DNA from: an uncultured Thomasclavelia sp.
GTDB lineage: Bacteria; Bacillota_I; Bacilli_A; Erysipelotrichales; Coprobacillaceae
Direction of reading: 5' to 3'
Length of the DNA stretch: 32,527 bases
NCBI RefSeq assembly: GCF_944324745.1
Contig: NZ_CALUXO010000009.1
Location: 1 to 32,527, forward strand
Positions 1-7,252 of the stretch are shown here, piece after piece. The notes beneath the pieces were generated by a model. That model was not told where the DNA came from and made no database searches. It was given only the letters and a program-made list of their open reading frames with translations. The position numbers were made by a program, and so were the translations under genes. Within the stretch, counting starts at the first letter, position 1, and each line of letters opens with the position of its first letter.

Positions 1-609
1 GTGCAAACATCATCATTTCAAAATGATATGACGACTTTTAAATTGAAAGATGATGTATTGACATTATTGATACATCTAGGTTATCTAGGATATATAAAAA
101 AAGAAGAAAAAGCTTATATACCTAATAAAGAAGTAGTTGATTCATTTGTCAATTCTATTAAAAGTTCTAACTGGAAAGAAACAACAAAGGCATTGCTTAA
201 TAGCAGAGAGTTGTTAGAAGCAACATGGAACAAAGAAGAAGAGAAGGTAGCAAAATATATCGAAGAAGCACATCTAGATACATCAATTCTTACTTATAAT
301 AATGAAAATGCCTTAGCCTATACATTATCATTAGCCTATATTTCAGCCAGAGATCATTATACAATCATAAGAGAAATGCCAACTGGAAAAGGATTTGCTG
401 ATTTGGTATTTATTCCTAGGTATGACAAACCAGCTATGATCATTGAATTAAAATGGAATCAAGATGTAGAAACAGCAATCGCACAAATCAAGGACAAGAA
501 ATATCCAAAAGCCTTGGAACATTATAAAGATAATTTATTGATTGTTGGAATAACATATGATAGAAAAACCAAAGAACATGTTTGTCAGATTGAAGAAATC
601 AATAAATAA
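1..609 (+). CDS. AAA-ATPase-like / PD-(D/E)XK nuclease family protein, C-terminal part (5' end off window)
   Basis: This is the C-terminal 202 residues of a protein in the AAA-ATPase-like plus PDDEXK_9 (DUF1703) group, common in multiple copies in gut Firmicutes and Bacteroidetes. The sequence shows the nuclease-fold core: E102 in NENALAYTL, D134 in GFADLVF, and E149-x-K151 in IIELKW, followed by a Q in AIAQIKDKKY. These match the PD-(D/E)XK active-site pattern. The leading part (DDVLTLLIHLGYL, then YIPNKEV) is the linker typical of the middle of this family, so the GTG at position 1 is probably not the true start and the ATPase domain lies upstream of the window. The biological role of the family is unproven; a nuclease or mobile-element-related role is usually assumed. 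A terminator follows at 651-677. Confidence 0.8.
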   Translation: MQTSSFQNDMTTFKLKDDVLTLLIHLGYLGYIKKEEKAYIPNKEVVDSFVNSIKSSNWKETTKALLNSRELLEATWNKEEEKVAKYIEEAHLDTSILTYNNENALAYTLSLAYISARDHYTIIREMPTGKGFADLVFIPRYDKPAMIIELKWNQDVETAIAQIKDKKYPKALEHYKDNLLIVGITYDRKTKEHVCQIEEINK

Positions 610-650
610 ACATGATCATAAAAATTTAGATCAAATAATAGATGTTATAT

Positions 651-677
651 AACCCGGTAAATTTATCGGGTTTTTTG
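651..677 (+). terminator. rho-independent terminator of the PD-(D/E)XK gene
   Basis: AACCCG at 651-656 pairs with CGGGTT at 667-672. The stem continues inward through a G-T pair and the self-complementary TAAATTTA, and is followed by a T run. It lies 42 bases after the stop codon. Confidence 0.85.
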
Positions 678-1023
678 TAATAGTCTAAGTTAAGAGCTAC
701 TCAATAATCTATAAATAAAGTGCTGCTTTTATTATGTTCAAAAATTTTGTTAAAACAATTATGATTAAATTTAATTATAGACTTTTAGTTATATTGTTAT
801 TAAATATCATTAGTAGTATAGATACCAAAACAATATGAAAACTAATAGTATTTAGTTTTGTATTATTAAATTCTCTAATTTATATGTGCTGAAGAGAAAA
901 TTTTATCAATAATTTAAGATAATCATCTTAATTAATAATAAATATCTCCTTTATTAGATGAAAAAAGGGTTAAAGGAAGTAAAAATGCTAAAATTTAACT
1001 AGAAATAAAGGAGGAAATAGAAA
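678..1023 (+). other. gene-free leader upstream of PTS EIIB with two perfect hairpins
   Basis: I see no credible coding region in this AT-rich stretch. It holds the candidate promoter at 794-822. Two perfect inverted repeats lie downstream of the predicted start site: AAAACTAA (838-845) with TTAGTTTT (852-859), loop 6, and TTAAGAT (914-920) with ATCTTAA (925-931), loop 4. Neither has a T run, so they are not terminators. They could be operators for the RpiR protein, RNA elements, or chance. The strong RBS AAAGGAGG at 1007-1014 belongs to the EIIB gene. Confidence 0.45.
794..822 (+). promoter_or_regulatory. candidate promoter of the PTS EIIB locus
   Basis: TTGTTA (794-799) and TATAGA (817-822) are separated by 17 bases, which would start transcription near 829. 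The surrounding DNA is very AT-rich, so chance matches are likely. Confidence 0.4.
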
Positions 1024-1338
1024 ATGAAAAAAATATTATTAGCTTGTAATGCTGGGATGTCAACTAGTTTATTAGTAACAAGAATGCAAAATGCCGCTCA
1101 AAAAGAAGGCATTGAGGCTGAAATTAGTGCCGTAGGAGTTACTGAAGCTGAAAAAATATTATTAGATTGGGATATTGTTTTATTAGGTCCTCAAGTTGGA
1201 CACCAAGTCAAATTATTAACTGATCGAGCTGAAGGTAAGATTCCAGTTGAGATCATTGATATGCGAGATTATGGTTTAATGAATGGTGAAAAAGTATTGT
1301 ACGATGCCTTAGCTAAAATTGATGCTTTTAATCAATAG
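1024..1338 (+). CDS. PTS lactose/cellobiose-type EIIB component
   Basis: This 104-residue protein has the length and sequence of a stand-alone cellobiose/chitobiose-type EIIB, a cytoplasmic phosphocarrier that passes phosphate from EIIA to the sugar in EIIC. The phosphorylated cysteine is C8 in the LLACNAGMSTSLL loop. The second landmark, DIVLLGPQVGHQ, matches the family's conserved LLGPQ segment. The gene has an ideal RBS (AAAGGAGG, 1007-1014) nine bases before the ATG. No EIIA or EIIC gene is visible in the window, so its transport partner must be elsewhere, or it acts as a signal carrier. It lies 52 bases upstream of an interrupted RpiR regulator gene and upstream of a second protein with an EIIB-like domain. 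The substrate cannot be read from sequence. Confidence 0.93.
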   Translation: MKKILLACNAGMSTSLLVTRMQNAAQKEGIEAEISAVGVTEAEKILLDWDIVLLGPQVGHQVKLLTDRAEGKIPVEIIDMRDYGLMNGEKVLYDALAKIDAFNQ

Positions 1339-1390
1339 GGTGCTTTACATTTAGATTAGATTCATAATAAAATTATCTTAGGTGATTAAA

Positions 1391-2251
1391 ATGATAAATA
1401 TATTTGTCGAGTTACAAAATAATTTGGATAAATTATCACATTATGAAAAGATAATTGCTGAATATATTTAAAAAAATCCTGATCGGGTTTTAACGATGAA
1501 CGCAAAAGATCTTTGTCAGCAATGTTCAGTTTCGCAAGCAACAGTCTATCGCTTGTGTAATAAACTGAATCTTAATGGTTTATCGGATTTAAAAGTTAGA
1601 ATTTCTAATAGTATTGATAGTTATATTCAAGAAAACCAGGATTTTGATTTTAATTTTCCGATAAAGCAATATCAAACTCATTATGGAATTATTGCCAAAA
1701 TTAAAGAGGACTATCAAAAAACGGTTGATTTTACTGCTAATCTATTTGATTTAGATGAATTACGTCATATTGTTCAGGCAATGAAAAAAGCTAAACAAAT
1801 CGATGTTTACACATCGGCTGGAAATATTTATTTTGCTGAAAATTTTAAATTTCAGATGCAGGAAATCGGTGTTAATGTCAATGTTCCTTTAGAAGAGTAT
1901 CAGCAAAGATTAACTGCTTCAATTGGAGATAAGAGGCATTTTGCAATCATGATATCATTTCAAGGTCGGGGAATTTTAAGTGATATTTTACCAAGAATTA
2001 TCAAGGAAAGAGGAAGTAAGTTATTACTGATTTCTGCATATGATTTTGATTTAAAAGATTTAAAACCAGATTATCGTCTATATATTAGCCATCATGAAAA
2101 TCATTATAAAAAGATTTCTTCTTATTCAACCAGGTTATCGATACTATTCATTTTAGATATTTTATATACCTGTTATTTTGAAACTAATTATGATGATAAT
2201 GTCAAAAAGAAAATTAATTATTATGATCTAATCGATAAATATAATAAGTAA
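1391..2251 (+). pseudogene. MurR/RpiR-family regulator interrupted by an in-frame TAA
   Basis: RpiR-type regulators have an N-terminal winged-helix DNA-binding domain and a C-terminal sugar-phosphate-binding SIS domain. The reading frame starts at ATG 1391 with a good RBS (AGGTGA, 1380-1385). It runs 26 codons ending in IIAEYI, meets TAA at 1469-1471, then continues open with KNPDRVLTM to 2251. Translating through gives about 286 residues, the normal family length. The flanks of the stop align with IADYIINNKEKVFDM in the second RpiR protein of this window, so the stop sits inside a conserved helix. The HTH (SVSQATVYRLCNKL) and SIS region (QIDVYTSAGNIYF, then FAIMISFQG) are otherwise intact. 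A restart at ATG 1496 would give 251 residues without the first HTH helices, and I see no RBS there. Pseudogene, very recent mutation or sequence error are all possible. Confidence 0.8.
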
Positions 2252-2287
2252 TACTTCGAATATTGAAATCTAAAGAAGGTGAGGAAG

Positions 2288-2881
2288 ATGGATAATTTTT
2301 ATCAGGATGTTAATTTTAAGATTTATAAGAAATGGATGGAAAATCTTAATATTCCCGGTGTTTCGATAAAAAACAATCCTCATGATTCTAGTGAAATATT
2401 TTTTAAAAAAGATGATATAGTTGGAATTTCAGCTTTTTATCGTGATTATCTAGTCGAACATGAAATTTTTAAAACAAACAATAAGCAAAGAATTTTTTAT
2501 GTTCATTACCAATTTATTAATTTTAAACAATCATTAGTGATATTTAACGATTATATTAAAATATTTAAAAACTATCATCATCAAAAAAAGCTTAAAGTAT
2601 TATTATGTTGTAGTGCTGGTTATACTTCTACTTATTTTGTAGATGGTATAAAAAAGTTTTGTAAACTGTTAAACATTTCGATTGAAATAGAAGCATCCAG
2701 TTATTTAACGATTAATCAAAAACTAGGTAATTATGATTTAATTTTATTAGCACCACAAATTGCTTATCTAGTACCTAAATTAATGGTTCAGGGATGTAAA
2801 AATATTTATGCGATTCCCCCAAAGATATTTGCGACCAATGATTATCAGCAGGTAGTAGAATTTATTTTGAAACATTATTAG
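2288..2881 (+). CDS. unassigned N-terminal domain fused to a PTS EIIB-like domain
   Basis: A 197-residue protein. From about residue 103 it has a lactose/cellobiose EIIB-like fold signature: VLLCCSAGYTSTYF with the phosphorylatable cysteine (C108), then YDLILLAPQIAYL, the family's LLGPQIAY segment. The first 100 residues match no family I recognise, but they resemble the N-terminus of the 23355-24764 protein. Both also share an IPPK(I/V)FA ending not found in standard EIIB. Start choice: ATG 2288 follows a purine-rich AAGGTGAGG; the in-frame GTG at 2279 would leave no room for an RBS. It lies 36 bases after the RpiR gene and probably shares its transcript with the EIIB at 1024. A role as a phosphorylation-state sensor or dedicated phosphocarrier is inference. 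Confidence 0.8.
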   Translation: MDNFYQDVNFKIYKKWMENLNIPGVSIKNNPHDSSEIFFKKDDIVGISAFYRDYLVEHEIFKTNNKQRIFYVHYQFINFKQSLVIFNDYIKIFKNYHHQKKLKVLLCCSAGYTSTYFVDGIKKFCKLLNISIEIEASSYLTINQKLGNYDLILLAPQIAYLVPKLMVQGCKNIYAIPPKIFATNDYQQVVEFILKHY

Positions 2882-2923
2882 TTTACTATATTAAACAAAT
2901 TATTTTATTTTATGAAAAAGTTG

Positions 2924-2952
2924 TTGCATTTTCGATTATTATTATATATAAT
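2924..2952 (+). promoter_or_regulatory. promoter of the RNA/leader upstream of speD
   Basis: A perfect -10 TATAAT (2947-2952) is preceded at 17 bases by TTGCAT (2924-2929). TTGTTG at 2921-2926 is an alternative -35 with a longer spacer. Transcription would begin near 2959, exactly where the series of hairpins starts. Confidence 0.6.
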
Positions 2953-2958
2953 TAAGAT

Positions 2959-3290
2959 GTTGCAAAAACAGATTTTATTTTGCAAGAATTTTTGACCACT
3001 CTAATGAGTTAAAGCCATGCGGACAGCTGGGTCAAAAGCCGAATCGGCAACTTTGTTGCCTTATTGATATAACGAAAGTTATTAGCTTTTATAAGTTGAT
3101 GTCAAAATGACATTGAATTGGTGAATATTTAACCGTGTACTAGTAGGTACATACGCTTGTGAAACAATCAATAAGAGTAGTAAAAGTGATTCTTGCTATA
3201 TAGACTCTGCAAATAGTCAAACCAGAACACTGATGTTCTAATATGATAATGGATTGATTCTCAAGTTGGAAATCGACTTGAGATTTTTTG
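2959..3290 (+). ncRNA. candidate structured RNA (leader or independent ncRNA) upstream of speD
   Basis: This 330-base stretch has no convincing ORF but carries many short perfect stems. 2960-2967 pairs with 2978-2985. 2990-2997 pairs with 3030-3037 and encloses 2998-3001/3006-3009. 3046-3051 pairs with 3055-3060. 3069-3073 pairs with 3078-3082 and closes a GAAA tetraloop. Others are 3099-3104/3108-3113, 3135-3140/3147-3152 (one G-U pair), 3203-3206/3215-3218 and 3224-3228/3235-3239. A long-range stem joins 3166-3172 to 3253-3259. The last element is a strong terminator (3259-3289), just before the speD RBS. Local GC in the loops is higher than in other intergenic regions here. I do not recognise a T-box, S-box or other common riboswitch signature. 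It may be a cis-acting leader of the polyamine operon or a free RNA; large Firmicutes RNA families such as raiA should be tested. Confidence 0.6.
3259..3289 (+). terminator. strong terminator between the structured RNA and speD
   Basis: TCTCAAGTTG (3259-3268) pairs with CGACTTGAGA (3274-3283) around a 5-base loop, followed by six T. It ends about 20 bases before the speD start. It is either the 3' end of a separate RNA or an attenuator of the polyamine operon. Confidence 0.88.
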
Positions 3291-3310
3291 TTTTTTAAGG
3301 GGGAAACCAA

Positions 3311-4081
3311 ATGAATGAAAAGATGCAATTATATGGATTTAATAATCTAACCAAATCACTTAGCTTTAATATTTATGATATTTGTTATGCTAAAAGTCAA
3401 CGGGAACAACGTGATTATATTGCTTATATTGATGAACAGTATAATTCTAAACGTTTGACAGATATTTTATATCAAGTAGCTAATATGATCGGAGCTCAGG
3501 TACTAAATGTATCAAAACAAGACTATCATCCCCAAGGAGCTAGTGTAACAATGCTCTTAGCAGAAAATGAACGAAAAGGAACCGAAGAAATTGATGACCG
3601 AGTAATTTTAGGACATTTGGATAAAAGCCATATTACGGTGCACACTTATCCAGAATATCATCCTGAAACTAGTATCGCTACTTTTAGAGTTGACATTGAT
3701 GTTTCAACTTGTGGTGAAATTTCCCCTTTATCGACACTAGATTTTTTGATTGGTAATTTTGATTCTGATATTATTACCATGGATTATCGAGTTCGCGGAT
3801 TTACTAGAGATATTAAAGGTAAAAAATTATTTATGGATAATCCGATGACTTCAATTCAACAATACATTAATCAAGATACATTATTGAAATATGATGCGGT
3901 TGATATCAATGTCTATCAGGCAAATTTATTTCATACTAAGATGTTAATTAAGGAAATTGATTTACAAAATTATTTATTTAAGACCGATATTTATGAATTG
4001 CCGCCTAAAGAAAGGTTACAAATTACCAATAACTTACGGCAGGAAATGATTGAAATATATAGTGGAAGTAATATTTTTTAG
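3311..4081 (+). CDS. speD: S-adenosylmethionine decarboxylase proenzyme (E. coli type)
   Basis: Makes decarboxylated AdoMet, the aminopropyl donor for spermidine synthase. The 256 residues follow E. coli SpeD closely along the whole length (LYGFNNLTKSLSF, then QDYxPQGASVT, VSTCGxISPL, DYRVRGFTRDI, VYQxNxFHTKML). The self-cleavage site that creates the pyruvoyl cofactor is K105-S106 within HLDKSHITVHTYPE. This is the longer proteobacterial-type class, not the short Bacillus/Thermotoga form. It opens the polyamine operon with RBS AAGGGGG (3297-3303) directly after the leader terminator, and is followed 12 bases later by the decarboxylase gene. Confidence 0.97.
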   Translation: MNEKMQLYGFNNLTKSLSFNIYDICYAKSQREQRDYIAYIDEQYNSKRLTDILYQVANMIGAQVLNVSKQDYHPQGASVTMLLAENERKGTEEIDDRVILGHLDKSHITVHTYPEYHPETSIATFRVDIDVSTCGEISPLSTLDFLIGNFDSDIITMDYRVRGFTRDIKGKKLFMDNPMTSIQQYINQDTLLKYDAVDINVYQANLFHTKMLIKEIDLQNYLFKTDIYELPPKERLQITNNLRQEMIEIYSGSNIF

Positions 4082-4093
4082 AGGTGGTAGCGA

Positions 4094-5551
4094 ATGAAAT
4101 TAGATCAAAGTAGAATGCCAATATATGAGGCATTGCAACAAATGAAGCAAGATCGGTTGGTTCCTTTTGATGTTCCTGGTCATAAACATGGAAAGGGTAA
4201 TCGGGAATTGACAGAGTTTTTAGGACAAAAATGTATGAGCATTGATGTTAATTCAATGAAACCATTAGATAATTTATGTCACCCGGTTTCAGTTATTAAA
4301 GAAGCCGAAGAATTGGCCGCCGATGCCTTTAATGCTGCCCATGCTTTTTTCATGGTTGGCGGGACAACATCTTCAGTTCAAAGCATGATCATGGCTAGTG
4401 TTAAAGCTGGAGAAAAAATCATCATGCCTCGAAATGTTCATCGTAGTGCCATCAATGCGATGATCTTGACAGGATCGATTCCTATCTATGTAAATCCAGA
4501 AGTTGATAAGCGATTAGGAATTTCTTTAGGAATGTCAGTCAGTCAAGTTGAACAGGCTATTATTGATAATCCGGATGCTAAAGCTATTCTAATAAATAAT
4601 CCAACATATTATGGAATTTGTTCTAATATTAAGGCAATTGTTGATTTAGCGCATCAACATAATATGATGGCTTTAGTTGATGAAGCACATGGAACCCATT
4701 TTTATTTCAGTGACGAATTACCAATGTCAGCGATGGAAGCCGGTGCGGATATGGCCAGTGTCAGTATGCATAAATCAGGTGGTAGTTTGACCCAAAGTTC
4801 CTTTTTATTGCTGGGTCCCAATGTTAATGCAGATTATGTACGCCAAATCATTAATTTAACACAGACAACCAGCGGTTCTTATTTACTGATGGTAAGTTTA
4901 GATATGTCACGAAAAAATTTGGCACTAAATGGCAAAGAGATTTTTAGTAAAGTTCGTCGCTTAGCTCATTATGCTAGAGAAGAGATTAATCAAATTGGTG
5001 ATTATTATGCTTATTGTCGGGAATTGATCAATGGCGATAGTGTTTATGATTTTGATGTAACTAAGTTATCAATATTTACTCTAGATGTTGGTTTAGCTGG
5101 AATCGAAGTTTATGATTTGTTGCGTGATGAATATGGAATTCAAATTGAATTTGGTGACATCGGCAATGTCTTAGCATATATATCAGTTGGTGATAGCGAA
5201 GCTAATATCGAACGCTTGGTAGGAGCTTTATCAGAAATAAGAAGAAGATTTAAAAAAGATCGTACGGGGATGTTAGATCATGAGTATATCAATCCGGAAG
5301 TAATAGTATCACCACAAGTTGCTTTTTATGGTGAAAAAGAATCATTGCCACTAAAAGAAAGTGCTAACCGTGTTTGTAGCGAGTTTGTTATGTGTTATCC
5401 ACCAGGAATTCCTATTTTAGCTCCAGGAGAAAAAATTACTCCTGAAATTCTTGATTATATTGAATATGCCAAAGAAAAAGGGTGCTTCATGACAGGACCG
5501 GAAGATATGGAAATAAATAATTTAAATGTATTAAAGGAAGAGGTGAAATAA
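4094..5551 (+). CDS. speA: Orn/Lys/Arg decarboxylase, PLP fold type I (probable arginine decarboxylase)
   Basis: A 485-residue PLP enzyme of the Gram-positive SpeA/YaaO group. Visible landmarks are the PGHKHGKG start motif, GGTTSS at 89-94 for the PLP phosphate, DEAHGTH (D196, E197, H199), and the Schiff-base lysine K227 in SMHKSGGSLTQSS. The C-terminal domain is present (VMCYPPGIPILAPGE). The neighbouring agmatinase strongly suggests arginine as substrate: arginine to agmatine, then putrescine plus urea. Lysine or ornithine specificity cannot be excluded by sequence. The RBS is GAGGTGG just before the ATG. The stop codon overlaps the speE start by one base, so the two are translationally coupled. 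Confidence 0.93.
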   Translation: MKLDQSRMPIYEALQQMKQDRLVPFDVPGHKHGKGNRELTEFLGQKCMSIDVNSMKPLDNLCHPVSVIKEAEELAADAFNAAHAFFMVGGTTSSVQSMIMASVKAGEKIIMPRNVHRSAINAMILTGSIPIYVNPEVDKRLGISLGMSVSQVEQAIIDNPDAKAILINNPTYYGICSNIKAIVDLAHQHNMMALVDEAHGTHFYFSDELPMSAMEAGADMASVSMHKSGGSLTQSSFLLLGPNVNADYVRQIINLTQTTSGSYLLMVSLDMSRKNLALNGKEIFSKVRRLAHYAREEINQIGDYYAYCRELINGDSVYDFDVTKLSIFTLDVGLAGIEVYDLLRDEYGIQIEFGDIGNVLAYISVGDSEANIERLVGALSEIRRRFKKDRTGMLDHEYINPEVIVSPQVAFYGEKESLPLKESANRVCSEFVMCYPPGIPILAPGEKITPEILDYIEYAKEKGCFMTGPEDMEINNLNVLKEEVK

Positions 5552-6402
5552 TGGAGCTATGGTTTACAGAGCGCCATACGAATGGTGTGAATTTTTCAAT
5601 TAAAGTTGATCGACAGTTATTTAGTGGTCATAGTGAATTTCAAAGAATTGATATTTTTGATTCTAAAGAATTTGGACGTTTTTTGGCATTAGATGGATAT
5701 ATGATGCTAACTGAAAAAGATGAATTTATTTATCATGAAATGATTGTCCATGTTCCAATGGCCGTTCATCCAAATGTAAAAAAAGTACTTGTTATTGGTG
5801 CCGGTGATGGTGGAGTTATTCGTGAATTATGCCGTTATGAGACGATTGAAACGATTGATATGGTTGAAATTGATGAATTAGTAGTTGAAGTAAGTAAAAA
5901 ATATTTGCCTACTACTGCTTGTTGTTTCGATGATCCTCGTTTGAATATTTATTATCAAGATGGTTTGCGTTTTGTTCGAACTAAAGAAAATGAATATGAT
6001 TTAATTATTGTAGATTCGACAGATCCATTTGGTCCCGGTGAAGGATTATTTACGAAAGAATTTTATGGTAATTGTTATAAGGCATTAAATGAAGCAGGAA
6101 TAATGGTAAATCAGCATGAAAGTCCTTTTTATCAAACAGATGCGATTGCCATGCAACGAGCTCATAAGCGAATTGTAGAAAGTTTTCCGATTTCACGCGT
6201 TTATCAGGCGCATATTCCAACTTATCCATCAGGACACTGGTTGTTTGGTTTTGCCTCAAAGAAATATCATCCAATTAAAGATTTCCAAAAAACAAAATGG
6301 AATGCTAGAGGGATGAAAACTAAGTATTATAATACTGGAATTCATGTTGGTTCCTTTGCTTTACCAAATTATGTAGAGGAGTTACTTAGAGATGTGGAAT
6401 AA
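5551..6402 (+). CDS. speE: spermidine synthase (polyamine aminopropyltransferase)
   Basis: Transfers the aminopropyl group of decarboxylated AdoMet to putrescine. The 283 residues show the class I methyltransferase-like core: GAGDGG (83-88) followed by VIREL, the acidic end of strand 2 (VEIDE, 106-109), QDGLRFV (136-142), and the catalytic DSTDP (155-159) before FGPGEGLF. The family's C-terminal YPSGHWLFGFASK segment is also present. Length is normal. It overlaps the preceding decarboxylase by one base and the following agmatinase by 11 bases. SpeD and SpeE together form the first of two spermidine routes in this operon. Confidence 0.97.
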   Translation: MELWFTERHTNGVNFSIKVDRQLFSGHSEFQRIDIFDSKEFGRFLALDGYMMLTEKDEFIYHEMIVHVPMAVHPNVKKVLVIGAGDGGVIRELCRYETIETIDMVEIDELVVEVSKKYLPTTACCFDDPRLNIYYQDGLRFVRTKENEYDLIIVDSTDPFGPGEGLFTKEFYGNCYKALNEAGIMVNQHESPFYQTDAIAMQRAHKRIVESFPISRVYQAHIPTYPSGHWLFGFASKKYHPIKDFQKTKWNARGMKTKYYNTGIHVGSFALPNYVEELLRDVE

Positions 6403-7252
6403 AAATATTGAAACTTTCATTGGATTAGATGCTACTTTTGAAGAAGCTGATTGTGTAATTTTTGGAGCACCGATGGATAGTACTACTTCCTATCGGCCTG
6501 GAACTAGATTTGCTTCAAGTGCAATGCGTAAAGAATCTTTTGGAATCGAAACATATAGTCCTTATCAAGATAAAGATCTGGAAGATATTAAAGTTTTCGA
6601 TGGCGGTGATCTAGAATTACCATTTGGAAATCCACGTAAAGCTTTAGATATGATTAATGAAACAACTAAAACAATTCTAGATGCTAACAAGCTGCCATGT
6701 ATGATTGGCGGTGAACATCTAGTTAGTTTGGGGGCTATTGAAGCAGCATATAAAAAATATCTAGATTTACGGATTATTCACTTTGATGCTCATACTGATT
6801 TACGTGATGAATATCTAGGTGAAAAATTATCGCATGCTTCAGTTATTAAAAGAGCACATGACCTAGTTGGTGATCATAAAATTTATCAATTTGGTATTCG
6901 TAGTGGTGAACGGGCAGAATTTTACTGGGCTAAAGAACATACTATTTTAAATAAATTTAACTTTAATGGATTAAAACAAGCTATTGAAGAATGTCAAGGC
7001 TATCCTGTTTATTTTACGATTGATCTTGATGTTTTAGATCCAAGTGTTTTTCCTGGAACAGGAACACCAGAAGCTGGAGGGGTAAGCTTCAATGAATTGC
7101 TGGAAGCTATCATTGCGGTAAGTTCATTAAACGTGGTGGCTATGGATATTAACGAGTTATCACCAGTTTATGATCCTAGCGGGGCTTCAACAGCTTTAGC
7201 TTGTAAAATATTAAGAGAATTATTATTAGCGATGAATAAAGGAGAAGAGTAA
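6392..7252 (+). CDS. speB: agmatinase
   Basis: A ureohydrolase-family enzyme of 286 residues that would split agmatine into putrescine and urea. All manganese ligands of the family are visible: H109 in GGEH, D132, H134 and D136 in FDAHTDLRDE, and D211 and D213 in TIDLDVLDPS. Its place after an arginine-type decarboxylase and spermidine synthase favours agmatine over arginine or guanidinobutyrate. The start overlaps the end of speE; its RBS GAGGAG lies inside speE. It supplies the putrescine used by both the SpeE and the carboxyspermidine routes. Confidence 0.94.
   Translation: MWNKNIETFIGLDATFEEADCVIFGAPMDSTTSYRPGTRFASSAMRKESFGIETYSPYQDKDLEDIKVFDGGDLELPFGNPRKALDMINETTKTILDANKLPCMIGGEHLVSLGAIEAAYKKYLDLRIIHFDAHTDLRDEYLGEKLSHASVIKRAHDLVGDHKIYQFGIRSGERAEFYWAKEHTILNKFNFNGLKQAIEECQGYPVYFTIDLDVLDPSVFPGTGTPEAGGVSFNELLEAIIAVSSLNVVAMDINELSPVYDPSGASTALACKILRELLLAMNKGEE

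Noticed and set aside
1469-1476. Stop codon reassignment or polymerase slippage on the A run to rescue RpiR
   Set aside because: All other genes use TAA and TAG as real stops. The seven-A run begins within the stop itself, and slippage there cannot remove the TAA.
2959-3290. T-box, S-box (SAM-I), lysine, c-di-GMP or guanidine riboswitch
   Set aside because: I looked for their signature loops (for example the T-box AGGGTGG-ACCGCG) and found none. I therefore leave the RNA unassigned.
3140-3328. Minus-strand 62-codon open frame across the speD leader
   Set aside because: It lies over the hairpin series and terminator, has no RBS or family similarity, and its composition follows the RNA structure rather than codon use.
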